Numbered from the stretch's first letter, positions 18,115-26,963 are shown. The stretch is DNA of 64,000 bases from Mesorhizobium sp. M00.F.Ca.ET.216.01.1.1 (GCF_004010325.2 NZ_SADR02000002.1:1-64000); one strand, 5' to 3'. Made by a program: numbers and translations. The notes: a model not told the origin generated them from the letters alone.

Positions 18115-18602
18115 GCCCCCCAACTGACGTTGATAATCAGTAAATCGTCAAGACTCAATGGCCCTGAATGTTTTCGTACCGAATCGGAGCTGGGCAGTTT
18201 TGAAACTCCAATACTGATAACGGCAGACTTGTACGGTAAGCGTAGGCCGCCACCTCAAGAATACGCTGGGGCGGCGACAGTAAGCATGAAGAGACCAGGC
18301 AGTCACAGGAGCATGTTCTGAAGATATCGGCGCTGCCGGCATTTACGGCGTGCTGGCCGTTTCCGCAGTTCGCGGTTCACCATCCGAATACGGCCGGGAC
18401 GCGATCGGGCTGTGAACATCCGTGCGCAATCATCCCATGACGCAGAGGCAAGACTCAGCTATCGTCAGTCGTGCGGCGGGCCTGATTTCCCGCTTGGCCG
18501 GCGCTTCCCAGCTTCCTCCCAAGCAGCGCCGGCCTTCTTCTGTCGGCTGTCATTTTCCCGGCTGACACTAAGTCGGCCCTGACGCCTCCCCAGCTGCTAT
18601 CG
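18115..18602. other. mucR upstream region with sRNA-like hairpin
   Basis: Almost 490 bp without a supported protein. The first 150 bp should hold the mucR promoter. At 18496-18534 GGCCGGCGC and GCGCCGGCC enclose a loop that contains CTTCCTCCC, an anti-Shine-Dalgarno-like stretch, and TTCTTCT follows. This is described as a candidate small RNA among the findings. Confidence 0.4.
18440..18541 (+). ncRNA. Candidate anti-SD small RNA (3' hairpin)
   Basis: The 9-bp perfect stem GGCCGGCGC/GCGCCGGCC (18496-18504 with 18526-18534) has a 21-nt loop exposing CTTCCTCCC and is followed by a pyrimidine tail TTCTTCT. Alphaproteobacteria have small RNAs that expose CCUCC in loops and pair with ribosome binding sites. 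The 5' end given is a guess, no promoter is assigned, and a plain terminator-like hairpin is the alternative. Confidence 0.25.
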
Positions 18603-18767
18603 TCATTGCGCTGGCGGCGTGCCGGGCTGGTTGCTGCCGGTGGTCGGCATCGGGCTCTTTTCGGCCTGCGGATTCTGGTCGGCGCCAGGGGCCTTGGTGG
18701 GCGGGATATTGTTGTCGCAAGCCGCCACAGCCAAGGCTGCTGCCAACAAGATCAGGAGCTTTTTCAT
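18603..18767 (-). CDS. Small lipoprotein
   Basis: A 54-residue lipoprotein precursor: MKKLLILLAAALAVAAC ends in a lipobox with Cys17, and the mature 38 residues are Pro/Asn/Gln-rich without structure (DNNIPPTKAP, NQPGTPPAQ). The AGGAGGTTGCG before ATG 18767 is a strong ribosome site. It should be anchored in a membrane facing the periplasm. Asp at position +2 would favour inner-membrane retention under the E. coli Lol rule, though this rule is not certain here. Function unknown; divergent from the next small gene. Confidence 0.75.
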   Translation of the reverse strand: MKKLLILLAAALAVAACDNNIPPTKAPGADQNPQAEKSPMPTTGSNQPGTPPAQ

Positions 18768-18894
18768 CGCAACCTCCTCTTGCCCCGACAACGAGGCGGT
18801 GTCGATTTGGTTGCGCGATCCGATGGGGGTCGGAAGGCAGGAAGCGGGAACAAAACACTGCCTCTCCGGTTGGTCCACCGAAGGAGGATTGCAC

Positions 18895-19062
18895 ATGATC
18901 CGTCTGCTTATAGCCGGGATTGTCGCCTATGTGGCCTATCGCATCGCCAAAGAGGTGATCGATCAGGTGCCCGACAATGTCGATCCGCTGCCGATGCCAC
19001 CGGACGAGCGCCGGGCGTTGCGGCGCCAGTCGGCGGCGATGGGTGTGGAGCCCCAACGTTAG
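18895..19062 (+). CDS. Small membrane-anchored hypothetical protein
   Basis: A 55-residue product with one N-terminal hydrophobic helix (IRLLIAGIVAYVAYRIA) and a charged cytosolic or periplasmic tail ending DERRALRRQSAAMGVEPQR. AAGGAGGATTGCAC before ATG 18895 is a very strong ribosome site and is the main evidence that this is real. No family is recognised. It is divergent from the lipoprotein and 135 bp upstream of the helicase gene. Confidence 0.65.
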   Translation: MIRLLIAGIVAYVAYRIAKEVIDQVPDNVDPLPMPPDERRALRRQSAAMGVEPQR

Positions 19063-19197
19063 GAGGTTCATGCGCTGGCGAGCAGCTGAGGCGCCGCCAG
19101 TGACTTGTTTCGCACAGCCAGCCGCTTCGTTGCCGCGAGGGTGAATTCCAGCGCCACAAACCGTTGCGAACAAAGCAGAAACGATGCTTGATGGGCG

Positions 19198-21279
19198 ATG
19201 AGCCTCGCCGCCCGTGATTCGACATTCCAGCCAGCCTATCTCGCCAAGCTGAACGCCGAGCAGCGGCTTGCCGTCGAGCATGGCGACGGCACAGTCGCCG
19301 GGCCGTTGCTGGTGATCGCCGGCGCCGGCTCCGGCAAGACCAGCACGCTGGCGCATCGCGTCGCGCACCTGATCGTCAAGGGCGCCGATCCGCGCCGCAT
19401 CCTTTTGATGACGTTTTCGCGCCGCGCCGCCTCGGAAATGGCCAGGCGGGTCGAGCGCATCGCCGGCGAGGTTTTGGGCCGCGACGCCTCGGTCATCACC
19501 GACGCGCTGACATGGGCCGGTACCTTCCACGGTATCGGCGCCAGGCTGTTGCGCGACTATGCGCTGGAGATCGGCCTCGACCCGGCCTTCACCATCCACG
19601 ACCGCGAGGATTCCGCCGACCTGATGAACCTTGCCCGGCATGAGCTGGGTTTTTCGAAGACGGAAAGCCGCTTCCCGACCAAGGGCACGTGCCTGGCGAT
19701 CTATTCGCGCGCCGTCAACGCGCAGGCGCCGCTCGGCCAGGTGCTGGGTTCGGTGTTTCCCTGGTGCGCCGGCTGGGCCGAGCAGTTGAAGGCGCTGTTC
19801 GCCCGATACGTCGAGGCCAAGCAGGCGCAGAACGTGCTCGATTACGACGACCTGCTGCTCTACTGGGCGCAGATGGCCGGCGAGCCGGAGATATCAGCGC
19901 ATCTGGGTGGGCGTTTCGACCATGTGCTGGTCGACGAATACCAGGACACCAACCGCTTGCAGGCCTCGATCCTGACCGCGCTGAAGCCGGACGGATCCGG
20001 GCTGACGGTGGTCGGTGACGACGCGCAGTCGATCTATTCGTTTCGCGCGGCGGAAGTGCGCAACATCCTCGATTTCCCCAAACAGTTCGCGCGGCCGGCC
20101 GAGATCGTCATGCTGGAGCGCAACTACCGCTCGACCGAGACGATCCTGGCGGCGGCCAATGCGGTGATCGGCGAGGCGTCGGAGCGCTTCACCAAGAATC
20201 TCTGGTCCGAGCGCAAATCGGCGCAAAAGCCGAAGCTGGTCACCGTGCGCGACGAGACCGAGCAGGCGAGCTACGTTTGCCAGGCGATCCTGACCGAGCG
20301 CGAGGCCGGCACGGTGCTGAAGGCGCAAGCCGTGCTGTTTCGCGCCTCGCATCACAGCGGGCCGCTGGAGATCGAGCTGACGCGCCGCAACATCCCGTTC
20401 GTCAAGTTCGGCGGCCTGAAATTCCTCGACGCCGCCCATGTCAAGGACGTGCTGGCCGTGCTGCGCTTCGCTGAAAATCCGCGCGACCGCGTCGCCGGCT
20501 TTCGCGTGCTGCAGCTGCTGCCCGGCATCGGCCCTTCGGCGGCTTCGCAGATCGTCGAGACCATGGCGACGTCGCTCGACGAAGCGATGGGGCTGGCGCG
20601 CTACCGGCCGCCGCAACGCGCCGCCGACGACTGGCCGGCATTCGTCGCTCTGTTTTCGCAGCTTCGGGTGAGGTCGGGAAAGTGGCCGGCCGACCTCGAA
20701 CAGGTCAGGCTCTGGTACGAGCCGCATCTGGAGCGCATCCACGAGGATGCGACGACGCGCCGGGCCGACCTGCTGCAGCTCGAGCAGATCGCCACCGGCT
20801 ATGCCTCGCGCGAGCGTTTCCTCACCGAACTGACGCTCGATCCGCCGGATGCGACCAGCGACGAGGCCGGGCCGCCGCATCGCGACGAGGACTATCTGAT
20901 CCTGTCGACGATCCATTCGGCCAAGGGCCAGGAATGGAAGAACGTCTTCGTGCTCAACACCGTCGACGGCTGCATCCCGATCGACCTCGGCGTCGGCAGC
21001 AAGGAGGATATCGACGAGGAGCGCCGGCTGCTCTACGTGGCGATGACGCGAGCCAAGGACGGCCTGCACCTGGTGATGCCGCAGCGCTTTTTCGTCCACG
21101 GCCAGGCGGCGCGCGGCGACCGCCACGTCTATGCCTCGCGCAGCCGCTTCATCCCGGCCTCGGTCCTCGGCGCGTTCGAGCAGACGTCATGGGCAAGTGT
21201 GCATGAAAAGGACGATCCGCGCCGCCAGCCGCAAGTCAGGGTGGACCTCGGCGCTCGCATGCGCGACATGTGGAAGTAG
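19198..21279 (+). CDS. UvrD/Rep-family ATP-dependent DNA helicase
   Basis: A 693-residue superfamily 1A helicase. Motif Q/I is LNAEQRLAVEHG through AGAGSGKT (41-48), Ia is MTFSRRAASEM, motif II is VDEYQDTN, III is VVGDDAQSIYSFRAA, IV contains LERNYRSTETIL, V is STIHSAKGQEWKNVFVLN and VI is EERRLLYVAMTRAK. The order and spacing are complete, so it should be active as a 3'-5' helicase. It is slightly shorter than UvrD and belongs to the stand-alone Rhizobiales group beside the chromosomal uvrD. Its specific pathway (repair or restart) is not shown by context. Confidence 0.92.
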   Translation: MSLAARDSTFQPAYLAKLNAEQRLAVEHGDGTVAGPLLVIAGAGSGKTSTLAHRVAHLIVKGADPRRILLMTFSRRAASEMARRVERIAGEVLGRDASVITDALTWAGTFHGIGARLLRDYALEIGLDPAFTIHDREDSADLMNLARHELGFSKTESRFPTKGTCLAIYSRAVNAQAPLGQVLGSVFPWCAGWAEQLKALFARYVEAKQAQNVLDYDDLLLYWAQMAGEPEISAHLGGRFDHVLVDEYQDTNRLQASILTALKPDGSGLTVVGDDAQSIYSFRAAEVRNILDFPKQFARPAEIVMLERNYRSTETILAAANAVIGEASERFTKNLWSERKSAQKPKLVTVRDETEQASYVCQAILTEREAGTVLKAQAVLFRASHHSGPLEIELTRRNIPFVKFGGLKFLDAAHVKDVLAVLRFAENPRDRVAGFRVLQLLPGIGPSAASQIVETMATSLDEAMGLARYRPPQRAADDWPAFVALFSQLRVRSGKWPADLEQVRLWYEPHLERIHEDATTRRADLLQLEQIATGYASRERFLTELTLDPPDATSDEAGPPHRDEDYLILSTIHSAKGQEWKNVFVLNTVDGCIPIDLGVGSKEDIDEERRLLYVAMTRAKDGLHLVMPQRFFVHGQAARGDRHVYASRSRFIPASVLGAFEQTSWASVHEKDDPRRQPQVRVDLGARMRDMWK

Positions 21280-21436
21280 GCCGCATCGGCCGAAATTACC
21301 CAAGGCAACTCGCCGGAGACCGGCGATCGACGGCGGAGTGATCGCCGAGCCACGTTCCCCTGCACTGCGCGCAGCGATGGAACTTTCTTCCGCGAAATGG
21401 GTTTTCGTTAGCAAATTCTGATGCAAGGAGGCAGAG

Positions 21437-21754
21437 ATGAGAAATCTGATCCTCGCGGCGATGCTCGCCGTGTCCACGCTGGCACCGACGGCGGTTCCGT
21501 CGCAGGCCACAAGCCTGACGATCACGACCGACGATGGTATGGGCCGCTATGGCGACGATTATTACTGGCGCCGCCATCATCACTGGCGCCATTACGGCAT
21601 GCGCTATTCTGACCGTTACGATGACCGCGACCATTGGCGCTATCGGCGCCATTACGATCGCGACCGCTGTTACGTCAGGGTGCACAGGCGCTGGCACCAC
21701 CACCACTGGGTGGTCAAGAGAGTCTGGAGCTGCGGCTGGCACAGAGGTTGGTGA
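21437..21754 (+). CDS. Secreted His/Arg/Tyr-rich small protein
   Basis: A 105-residue precursor with a signal peptide (LILAAMLAVSTLAPTAVPSQA) and a mature part extraordinarily rich in His, Arg, Tyr, Trp and Asp: YYWRRHHHWRHYGMRYSDR, DHWRYRRHY, RVHRRWHHHHW. AAGGAGGCAGAG before ATG 21437 is a strong ribosome site. There are two cysteines, in DRCYVRVHRR and WSCGW. Similar low-complexity exported proteins are common in Rhizobiales and have no known role; metal or polyanion binding is plausible from composition only. Confidence 0.75.
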   Translation: MRNLILAAMLAVSTLAPTAVPSQATSLTITTDDGMGRYGDDYYWRRHHHWRHYGMRYSDRYDDRDHWRYRRHYDRDRCYVRVHRRWHHHHWVVKRVWSCGWHRGW

Positions 21755-21832
21755 GATAGGCGAGACAGGTCGGGGGCAGCCCTGCTGGTAAGCGCCTGAC
21801 GACCAACAGGAGGCCGGCCAAAGGAGGCAAGA

Positions 21833-22018
21833 ATGCGCGTTGTTCGTTCTGCCACAAACAGGCGGCAGAGGCTCGGCCAACTGGTCGGCAGACTGTTCGT
21901 CAATATCGTCGCGACGCTGGTCGCCGGCATCGCCATCCTGCTCCTGGTGCTATCGGCCCACGATCAAGGGTCGCAGCCTGCGCCCTGGGAGGTCACGACG
22001 ACCAGCTCCGAGCCCTAA
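21833..22018 (+). CDS. Small single-pass membrane protein
   Basis: A 61-residue product with a basic N-terminus (MRVVRSATNRRQRLGQLVGR), one hydrophobic helix (LFVNIVATLVAGIAILLLVLS) and a short polar tail. AAAGGAGGCAAGA precedes ATG 21833. The charge pattern predicts an inner-membrane protein with the N-terminus in the cytosol. It lies 78 bp after the His-rich gene and may be co-transcribed. No family recognised. Confidence 0.65.
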   Translation: MRVVRSATNRRQRLGQLVGRLFVNIVATLVAGIAILLLVLSAHDQGSQPAPWEVTTTSSEP

Positions 22019-22091
22019 ATCCGACCCATCCAGGTACGATCGGGACGGGCCCTATTCTCGCAAGTAGCGCCTTGCTGAATACGGAAATCGG

Positions 22092-22166
22092 ATGCTGCTC
22101 TGCGCCCTGGGCGCCCTGATCGGCGCCGTTGCACTGGCGGTGGACTGGCTGGCCCGAACGAGCTGA
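22092..22166 (+). CDS. Possible 24-residue hydrophobic peptide
   Basis: ATG 22092 opens a 24-codon frame, MLLCALGALIGAVALAVDWL and four more residues, that would be a single membrane helix. It is preceded only by CGGAAATCGG, a weak ribosome site. Micropeptides of this sort exist in the neighbourhood (21833, 18895), but the evidence is thin. Confidence 0.2.
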   Translation: MLLCALGALIGAVALAVDWLARTS

Positions 22167-22314
22167 GCGCCTGCCCTTGCGCTCAAGCGCCGTAAAATCC
22201 CCGCAAGCGAAAGCGAAGCATGGAACCTCATGCCACCATCCGCGTTTGCAGGCGTCCAACCCTGTGATCGGAGAGCGGCCCGCCGTCGCCTCCGCCCCAA
22301 TTCGAGAGGCCAGA

Positions 22315-22617
22315 ATGCACGACAGGATGTTCTTCACCCCGGTCGCCGTAACCGTTGGCGCCGGCCACAAGCGCATGATCGCTTCGCTGTTCGACATGCA
22401 CGTGTTCCTGACCGAATTCCCGCCGCCGCGCCGGCGGCTGAGCTATGGCGCGGCCGTGAAGGCGTGCGAGGCGGCACGCGCGGGCGAGATCTCGGCCGAA
22501 GCGGCACGCGATGCCTTGATCACCTTTGCGGTGACGGCAGGCATCCTCTGGCCCGCGGCGCAGCCGGCCGTCTCCGTCAAGCCGGTCGCCCGCAGCCAGG
22601 GCGGATACGCCGCCTGA
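22315..22617 (+). CDS. DUF982 domain-containing protein
   Basis: A 100-residue protein. The pattern FFTPVAVTVGAGHKRMIASLFDMHVFLTEF, then LSYGAAVKACEAARAGEISAEAARDALITFAVTAGIL is that of DUF982, an alpha-beta domain abundant in multiple copies in Rhizobiales. No function is established; no catalytic residues are evident. ATG 22315 follows GAGAGGCCAGA. A GC-rich hairpin (CGGCCCGC at 22630, GCGGGCCG at 22654) lies just downstream, without a T-run. It stands alone, convergent with the diguanylate cyclase gene. Confidence 0.8.
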   Translation: MHDRMFFTPVAVTVGAGHKRMIASLFDMHVFLTEFPPPRRRLSYGAAVKACEAARAGEISAEAARDALITFAVTAGILWPAAQPAVSVKPVARSQGGYAA

Positions 22618-22804
22618 AGACTTCCCAAACGGCCCGCATTTCTCTCCAGAGGCGCGGGCCGTTCGGGACACGCCCCCGGCCCGGAACTGGCAATTAGGGA
22701 ATACCAGCTGCCCGAAGACGAACGCTATGGCCGAGGCTCAGCCTCCGCATTGATCTCCATCAATCCGCGCACTACCCAGCCCGTACGCCGGTTGGGAGCT
22801 TCCT

Positions 22805-23593
22805 TTAATGGACCGTTGCCGCGTCGGCGCCCGGCCGGCCGCGCGATGCCGTCATCTCGAAGCTGACCTGGTCGCGGCCGTTCGACTTGGCCTTGTAGAG
22901 ATGCTTGTCGGCCGCCTGGAACATGTCGGCATAGGTGGTGGGGCCGCTGAAAGCGATGCCGCCAATGCTCACCGAGAGCGGGCAAGGCCGCTCGCCCGGG
23001 GAGAATTCCACCTCGCGAATTCGCCGCCTGATGCCCTCGGCGACCAGCCAGGACTGCGAGGAGTCGGCGCCGGGAAGGAAGACTGCGAATTCCTCGCCGC
23101 CAATGCGGCCGACGATGTCGGCGCCGCGCAGCTGACCCTGAATCGTCATGGCGATCAGCTTGAGCGCCTGGTCGCCACAGTCATGGCCGAAGCGATCGTT
23201 GATGGTCTTGAAGTGATCGGCGTCGACGATCAGCAGCGCACCGGCATTGACGACCGAATGGCTGCGGGCTTGGTCGAGATAGGCCTCGACCAGCATTGAG
23301 AACGCGCCGCGGTTGAACACCGCCGTCAGGCTGTCGGTTGCCGCGACAATGCTCAGCTCCTTCTGGGTGATTGCCAGTTGGCGCATCTTGAACATGAGGA
23401 AGAAAAAGAACGATCCTCCCAGCACAAGCGGCAGCAGCAGATCGGTGAGTTGCGCCCAGCGCAGCGCGTCAGGCGAAAGGGACGGGAAATTGAAGGAGTC
23501 GACGAAAAACGCGGCGGCGATGCAGATCGCCGTGCCGGCTATGGTTACCGCTATGACCCTGCCCCAACTGGTTGAGGACAAATCGATCCGCAT
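22805..23593 (-). CDS. Membrane diguanylate cyclase (GGDEF domain)
   Basis: A 262-residue protein with two predicted membrane helices (about residues 10-30 and 46-68) and a cytosolic GGDEF domain from about 85. The active-site motif is GGEEF in GRIGGEEFAVFLPG, and RGAD placed five residues before it matches the inhibitory I-site RxxD, so synthesis of cyclic di-GMP with product feedback is expected. The short periplasmic loop between helices leaves little room for a ligand domain. ATG 23593 follows GGGAGAATGGC; a TTG-initiated longer form begins 18 bases upstream. No EAL domain. Confidence 0.92.
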   Translation of the reverse strand: MRIDLSSTSWGRVIAVTIAGTAICIAAAFFVDSFNFPSLSPDALRWAQLTDLLLPLVLGGSFFFFLMFKMRQLAITQKELSIVAATDSLTAVFNRGAFSMLVEAYLDQARSHSVVNAGALLIVDADHFKTINDRFGHDCGDQALKLIAMTIQGQLRGADIVGRIGGEEFAVFLPGADSSQSWLVAEGIRRRIREVEFSPGERPCPLSVSIGGIAFSGPTTYADMFQAADKHLYKAKSNGRDQVSFEMTASRGRPGADAATVH

Positions 23594-23737
23594 GCCATTC
23601 TCCCACTTCAACGGCTATCCTGAAGCAGGAGCGCAAACGAAGTCCTAAGACATTGCGTGCAATTCGAATGTGGTTAACCGGTTGTCGGGAAGGTTCATTG
23701 GCAAGCCCAGAGCCAACAGGCTGCCGGCCACTCAAGA

Positions 23738-24250
23738 TCAAGCGTAGGCCCTGCCCTCTTCGCTACGCTGGAACAACATCAGGTCGAGCGGCACCGAAGG
23801 CCGGCCGAGAATGGTCAGGATCGCGTGCGCCTGGCCTCGGTGATGGGTCTGATGGTTGAAGACATGGTCCAGCGCCGGCGCCAGCCGCTGCGAGACGGTG
23901 CGCATGTCGGACACCGCCATGTAGGAGAAGCGGCCCGCCAAGGCCTTTTCGTTCAAGCCACCGACCCAGTCGATGATCCTTTTGTCCTCGGCCTCGCGCG
24001 CCAGCCGCAGGCCGGGCAAGGCGCGATGCAGGATGGTGTCGGTTCTTGCCGGCGCATCGCCCTCGCCGGTGAAGCGCTTCATCCAGACGCGGTCGACGGC
24101 CAGAAGATGGTTGAGCGTGCCCATCATCGAGCCGAAGAAGGCGCCAACATCGCGGCCGAATTCCTCCTCGTCGAGATCGGCGGCGGCATCGTAGATGCGG
24201 CCATTGGCCCATTGATTGTAGGCCGCAAACATCATGAAATGCTGTTTCAT
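23738..24250 (-). CDS. DinB-family protein
   Basis: A 170-residue four-helix-bundle protein. The N-terminus FMMFAAYNQWANGRIYDAA and the later TLNHLLAVDRVWMKRFTGE and HVFNHQTHHRGQAHAIL supply the three histidines (His in LNHLL, NHQTHHRG) that bind the metal in DinB/YfiT proteins. Many are thiol-dependent metal transferases or stress proteins; the original member is damage-inducible. GGGAGAAGAG lies directly before ATG 24250. Divergent from a GST gene at 24314, which fits a thiol-chemistry pairing. Confidence 0.9.
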   Translation of the reverse strand: MKQHFMMFAAYNQWANGRIYDAAADLDEEEFGRDVGAFFGSMMGTLNHLLAVDRVWMKRFTGEGDAPARTDTILHRALPGLRLAREAEDKRIIDWVGGLNEKALAGRFSYMAVSDMRTVSQRLAPALDHVFNHQTHHRGQAHAILTILGRPSVPLDLMLFQRSEEGRAYA

Positions 24251-24313
24251 CTCTTCTCCCCGCCAGCAAGGCCCGTTCCGGCGCCTACCTAGACTGCAAG
24301 AAAGCCGACGCCA

Positions 24314-25003
24314 ATGACCATTGTGCTCTACGAACTCGTCGGACGCGATGCCGCGCGCCCATTCAGCCCGCATTGCTGGAAGACGGCGATGGCGCTCGCC
24401 CACAAGGGGCTCGACATATCGAGCGTGCCGACGCGCTTTCTCGAGGTGCCCGCCGTGGAAGGCGGCGTCTCGAAGACCGTTCCGGTAATCCGCGACGGCG
24501 AGACGGTGGTTGCCGATTCCTTCGCCATCGCGCTCTACCTCGACGAGGCCTATCCCGAGGGGCCGACGCTGTTTTCCGGCGACGGCGGCAAGGCGATGGC
24601 GCGCTTCATCGAGCGCTGGTCGCAACTGACCATCCACCCTTATGTCACCACCGCTGCACTGATGGACCTTCTCGCCATGCAGGACGAGGCGAATGCCGCC
24701 TATTTCCGCACCAGCCGCGAACAGCGCTTCGGTAAGCGGCTGGAGGAGGTGATGGCTGCCCGCGACGCTGGGCTCGCCGGCTTCAGGGCCTCGCTGGAGC
24801 CGTTGCGTTCGATGCTCGCCTGGCAGCCGTTCATCGGCGGCCAATCAGCGCTGTTTGCCGATTACATCGTCTTCGGCGCGCTGCAATGGGCACGCATCGC
24901 CTCGCCCTACCAACTGCTCGACGACAATGACGTTGTGGCGCAGTGGTTCGAACGCTGCCTCGATCTGCATGGCGGCCTCGGTCGCACGGTTGCGGCCGCG
25001 TGA
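24314..25003 (+). CDS. Glutathione S-transferase family protein
   Basis: A 229-residue cytosolic GST-fold protein. The N-terminal thioredoxin-like domain has FSPHCWKTAMALAHKGL at 17-33 in the catalytic region, the cis-proline KTVPVIRDG and ADSFAIALYLDEAYP; an all-helical C-terminal domain follows (FADYIVFGALQWARI is the GST motif with its N-capping region). The substrate is not predictable. It shares a 63-bp intergenic region with dinB-like 23738-24250. The start has no strong ribosome site. Confidence 0.88.
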   Translation: MTIVLYELVGRDAARPFSPHCWKTAMALAHKGLDISSVPTRFLEVPAVEGGVSKTVPVIRDGETVVADSFAIALYLDEAYPEGPTLFSGDGGKAMARFIERWSQLTIHPYVTTAALMDLLAMQDEANAAYFRTSREQRFGKRLEEVMAARDAGLAGFRASLEPLRSMLAWQPFIGGQSALFADYIVFGALQWARIASPYQLLDDNDVVAQWFERCLDLHGGLGRTVAAA

Positions 25004-25443
25004 CCGGTCGAGGCGGAGCTGACCGCGCTCGGACGCAAGGCGCGGGAGATGCCCTTCAGGCTGCAGGCGGCATGGGATGAAGGCCCATCCCAGGACACAA
25101 ACCGGGATGGGCCCTGCGTGTCCGCCGGTGAGGGGGAAGTTCCCCGGCGGTTGCTTCTGACTGCGATCGAACGGATTCGTTCGCCAGCCGGAGCTGTTGC
25201 GCTACATGTCAACTTCAACATTATGTTGCATCCACCACACGAGAAATGTGACGAACCTCACATCCAGCAAAAAGGTGCCGGTAAAGCGGGGAGATCGGAT
25301 GTCGCGAATGTTCTCGCCAATCGCCAACCAAATACGACAACGCGGTCGTACATGCGTCGCTTCAGGCGCCTCATCGTCGGTCTGTTCGAGGCAAGAGGAG
25401 GTCCCGTGAAACCGGGCAATCACGACGAAGGCAGCGCGATACC
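25004..25443. other. Spacer with two GC-rich hairpins before bluB
   Basis: About 440 bp without a supported gene. GGCCCATCCC (25082-25091) and GGGATGGGCC (25104-25113) form a perfect 10-bp stem, and CCGCCGG/CCGGCGG near 25121-25150 form another. Neither is followed by a clear T-run. I searched for a cobalamin riboswitch B12 box ahead of bluB and did not see one. Confidence 0.45.
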
Positions 25444-26079
25444 ATGACGTCAGGTCCGGAATTCACCCCCGATTTTCGCGTCCGGCTCGTCGATCTCTTC
25501 CGGTGGCGCCGCGACGTCAGGCGGTTCAAGCCGGCGCCGCTTCCCGAAGGCGCGCTGGAGCGGCTGCTCGACCTCGCCAGTGTTGCGCCTTCGGTAGGGC
25601 TGAGCCAGCCCTGGCGTTTCGTGGTGGTCGAGAGCGCGGCGCGCCGTGACGCCGTCAGAGCCTGCTTCGAGCGCTGCAACGCGGAAGCGCTGGCATCTTT
25701 CGCGGGCGAACGCGCAGCACTCTATGCGCGCCTGAAGCTTGCCGGCCTGACCGAGGCGCCTTGCCAGTTTGCCGTCTTCGCCGACCGCACAACCGGGCAA
25801 GGGCACGGGCTCGGCCGCCTGACGATGCCTGCCACAATCGAATATTCAGCCGTCATGGCAGTGCACACCTTGTGGCTGGCGGCGCGCGCGGAAGGGATAG
25901 GCATGGGCTGGGTCTCGATCCTCGATCCGGCCGAGATGGCGACGATCCTGGACGCGCCGCCCGAGTGGACGCTGATCGGCTATTTCTGCGTCGGCTACCC
26001 CAGCGAGGAACACAGCGTGCCGGAGCTGGAGCGCGAGGGCTGGGAGGTCCGGCGCCCGTCGATCGTGATCACGCGGTAG
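25444..26079 (+). CDS. bluB: 5,6-dimethylbenzimidazole synthase
   Basis: A 211-residue flavin-destructase of the nitroreductase fold; it breaks down FMN with oxygen to make the lower ligand of vitamin B12. The N-terminal FRWRRDVRRFKPAPLPE, the FMN-contact SVAPSVGLSQPWRFVVVES and the later GQGHGLGRLTMPATIEYSAVMAVH and GMGWVSILDP segments match BluB rather than generic nitroreductases. In Sinorhizobium meliloti bluB is needed for symbiosis. It is upstream of ndk with a 93-bp gap; other cobalamin genes are not in this window. Confidence 0.92.
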   Translation: MTSGPEFTPDFRVRLVDLFRWRRDVRRFKPAPLPEGALERLLDLASVAPSVGLSQPWRFVVVESAARRDAVRACFERCNAEALASFAGERAALYARLKLAGLTEAPCQFAVFADRTTGQGHGLGRLTMPATIEYSAVMAVHTLWLAARAEGIGMGWVSILDPAEMATILDAPPEWTLIGYFCVGYPSEEHSVPELEREGWEVRRPSIVITR

Positions 26080-26172
26080 GGCGCAAAGGCCACACCGCCT
26101 CCCCTTGGCAAGGCGGCAGGTGGCTTGTATAGAGCCCCACCCTCAATTCCATTCTCATCACAAGGACGACCC

Positions 26173-26595
26173 ATGGCGCTCGAACGCACCTTTTCCATGA
26201 TCAAGCCGGACGCAACCCGGCGCAACCTCACCGGTGCCATCACCAAGATGCTCGAGGATGCCGGCCTGCGCGTCGTCGCCTCGCGCCGGGTGTGGATGAG
26301 CCGCCGCGAGGCGGAAGGCTTCTATGCCGTCCACAAGGAGCGTCCGTTCTTCGGCGAGCTGGTCGAGTCCATGTCGTCGGGCCCGACCGTGGTTCAGGTG
26401 CTGGAAGGCGACAACGCCATTGCCAAGAACCGCGACGTGATGGGCGCCACCAACCCGGCCAACGCCGCCGAAGGCACCATCCGCAAGATGCACGCGCTGT
26501 CGATCGGCGAGAATTCCGTGCACGGCTCCGACGCGCCGGAGACCGCAGCGCAGGAGATCAAATACTGGTTCTCGGACACCGAGATCGTCGGCTGA
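26173..26595 (+). CDS. ndk: Nucleoside diphosphate kinase
   Basis: A 140-residue enzyme that equilibrates nucleoside triphosphate pools through a phosphohistidine. Active-site His117 is in GENSVHGSD, the N-terminal [16 protein letters not shown] is standard and [13 protein letters not shown] surrounds the nucleotide site. Length is normal. A textbook terminator follows 20 bases after the stop. Confidence 0.97.
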   Translation: MALERTFSMIKPDATRRNLTGAITKMLEDAGLRVVASRRVWMSRREAEGFYAVHKERPFFGELVESMSSGPTVVQVLEGDNAIAKNRDVMGATNPANAAEGTIRKMHALSIGENSVHGSDAPETAAQEIKYWFSDTEIVG

Positions 26596-26614
26596 GCCGG
26601 CATCAAGTCTCAAA

Positions 26615-26645
26615 TAAAAAGGCCGGCGCAATGCCGGCCTTTTTC
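26615..26645 (+). terminator. Intrinsic terminator of ndk
   Basis: AAAAAGGCCGGC, loop GCAAT and GCCGGCCTTTTT form a perfect stem with a T-run. The flanking A-run makes it work in both directions, and higA ends 25 bases away on the opposite strand. Confidence 0.92.
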
Positions 26646-26669
26646 GTGGGGGCCGATATCGATTTCGAT

Positions 26670-26963
26670 TCAGGCCGAGACAGTGTCGATTTCCGCGATT
26701 GCGTCCGCCAATTCCGTCTCCAGGTTGGCAAGGTCATAGGATGTCTGCATGTTCATCCAGAACTGCGGCGTCGTATCGAAAAATTTGGCAAGGCGAAGAG
26801 CGGTATCAGGCGTAACCGGAGTCTGCTCGGCCACCAGCCTTTCGATCCGGGTGCGAGGCACATGCAGCTTCTTGGCAAGTGTGTAGGGCTTGAGCCCCAG
26901 CGGGTTCAGATACTCTTCCCGCAGGATTTCTCCGGGATGGATCGGCGGATTGATGTGCAGCAT
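26670..26963 (-). CDS. higA: HigA-type antitoxin (XRE family)
   Basis: A 97-residue protein. NPPIHPGEILREEYLNPLGL at 5-24 is the HigA/VapI signature, followed by an XRE helix-turn-helix (PYTLAKKLHVPRTRIERLVAE) and FFDTTPQFWMNMQTSYDL, typical of the family. It neutralises HigB and represses the operon. It follows the toxin gene by 36 bp on the same strand, the toxin-first order normal for higBA. Confidence 0.93.
   Translation of the reverse strand: MLHINPPIHPGEILREEYLNPLGLKPYTLAKKLHVPRTRIERLVAEQTPVTPDTALRLAKFFDTTPQFWMNMQTSYDLANLETELADAIAEIDTVSA

Noticed and set aside
18568..19641. 357-codon minus-strand frame
   Set aside because: It spans the lipoprotein gene in another frame and runs antisense to the helicase; no family similarity.
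25004..25443. Cobalamin riboswitch ahead of bluB
   Set aside because: GC-rich hairpins are present, but no B12-box sequence could be found.
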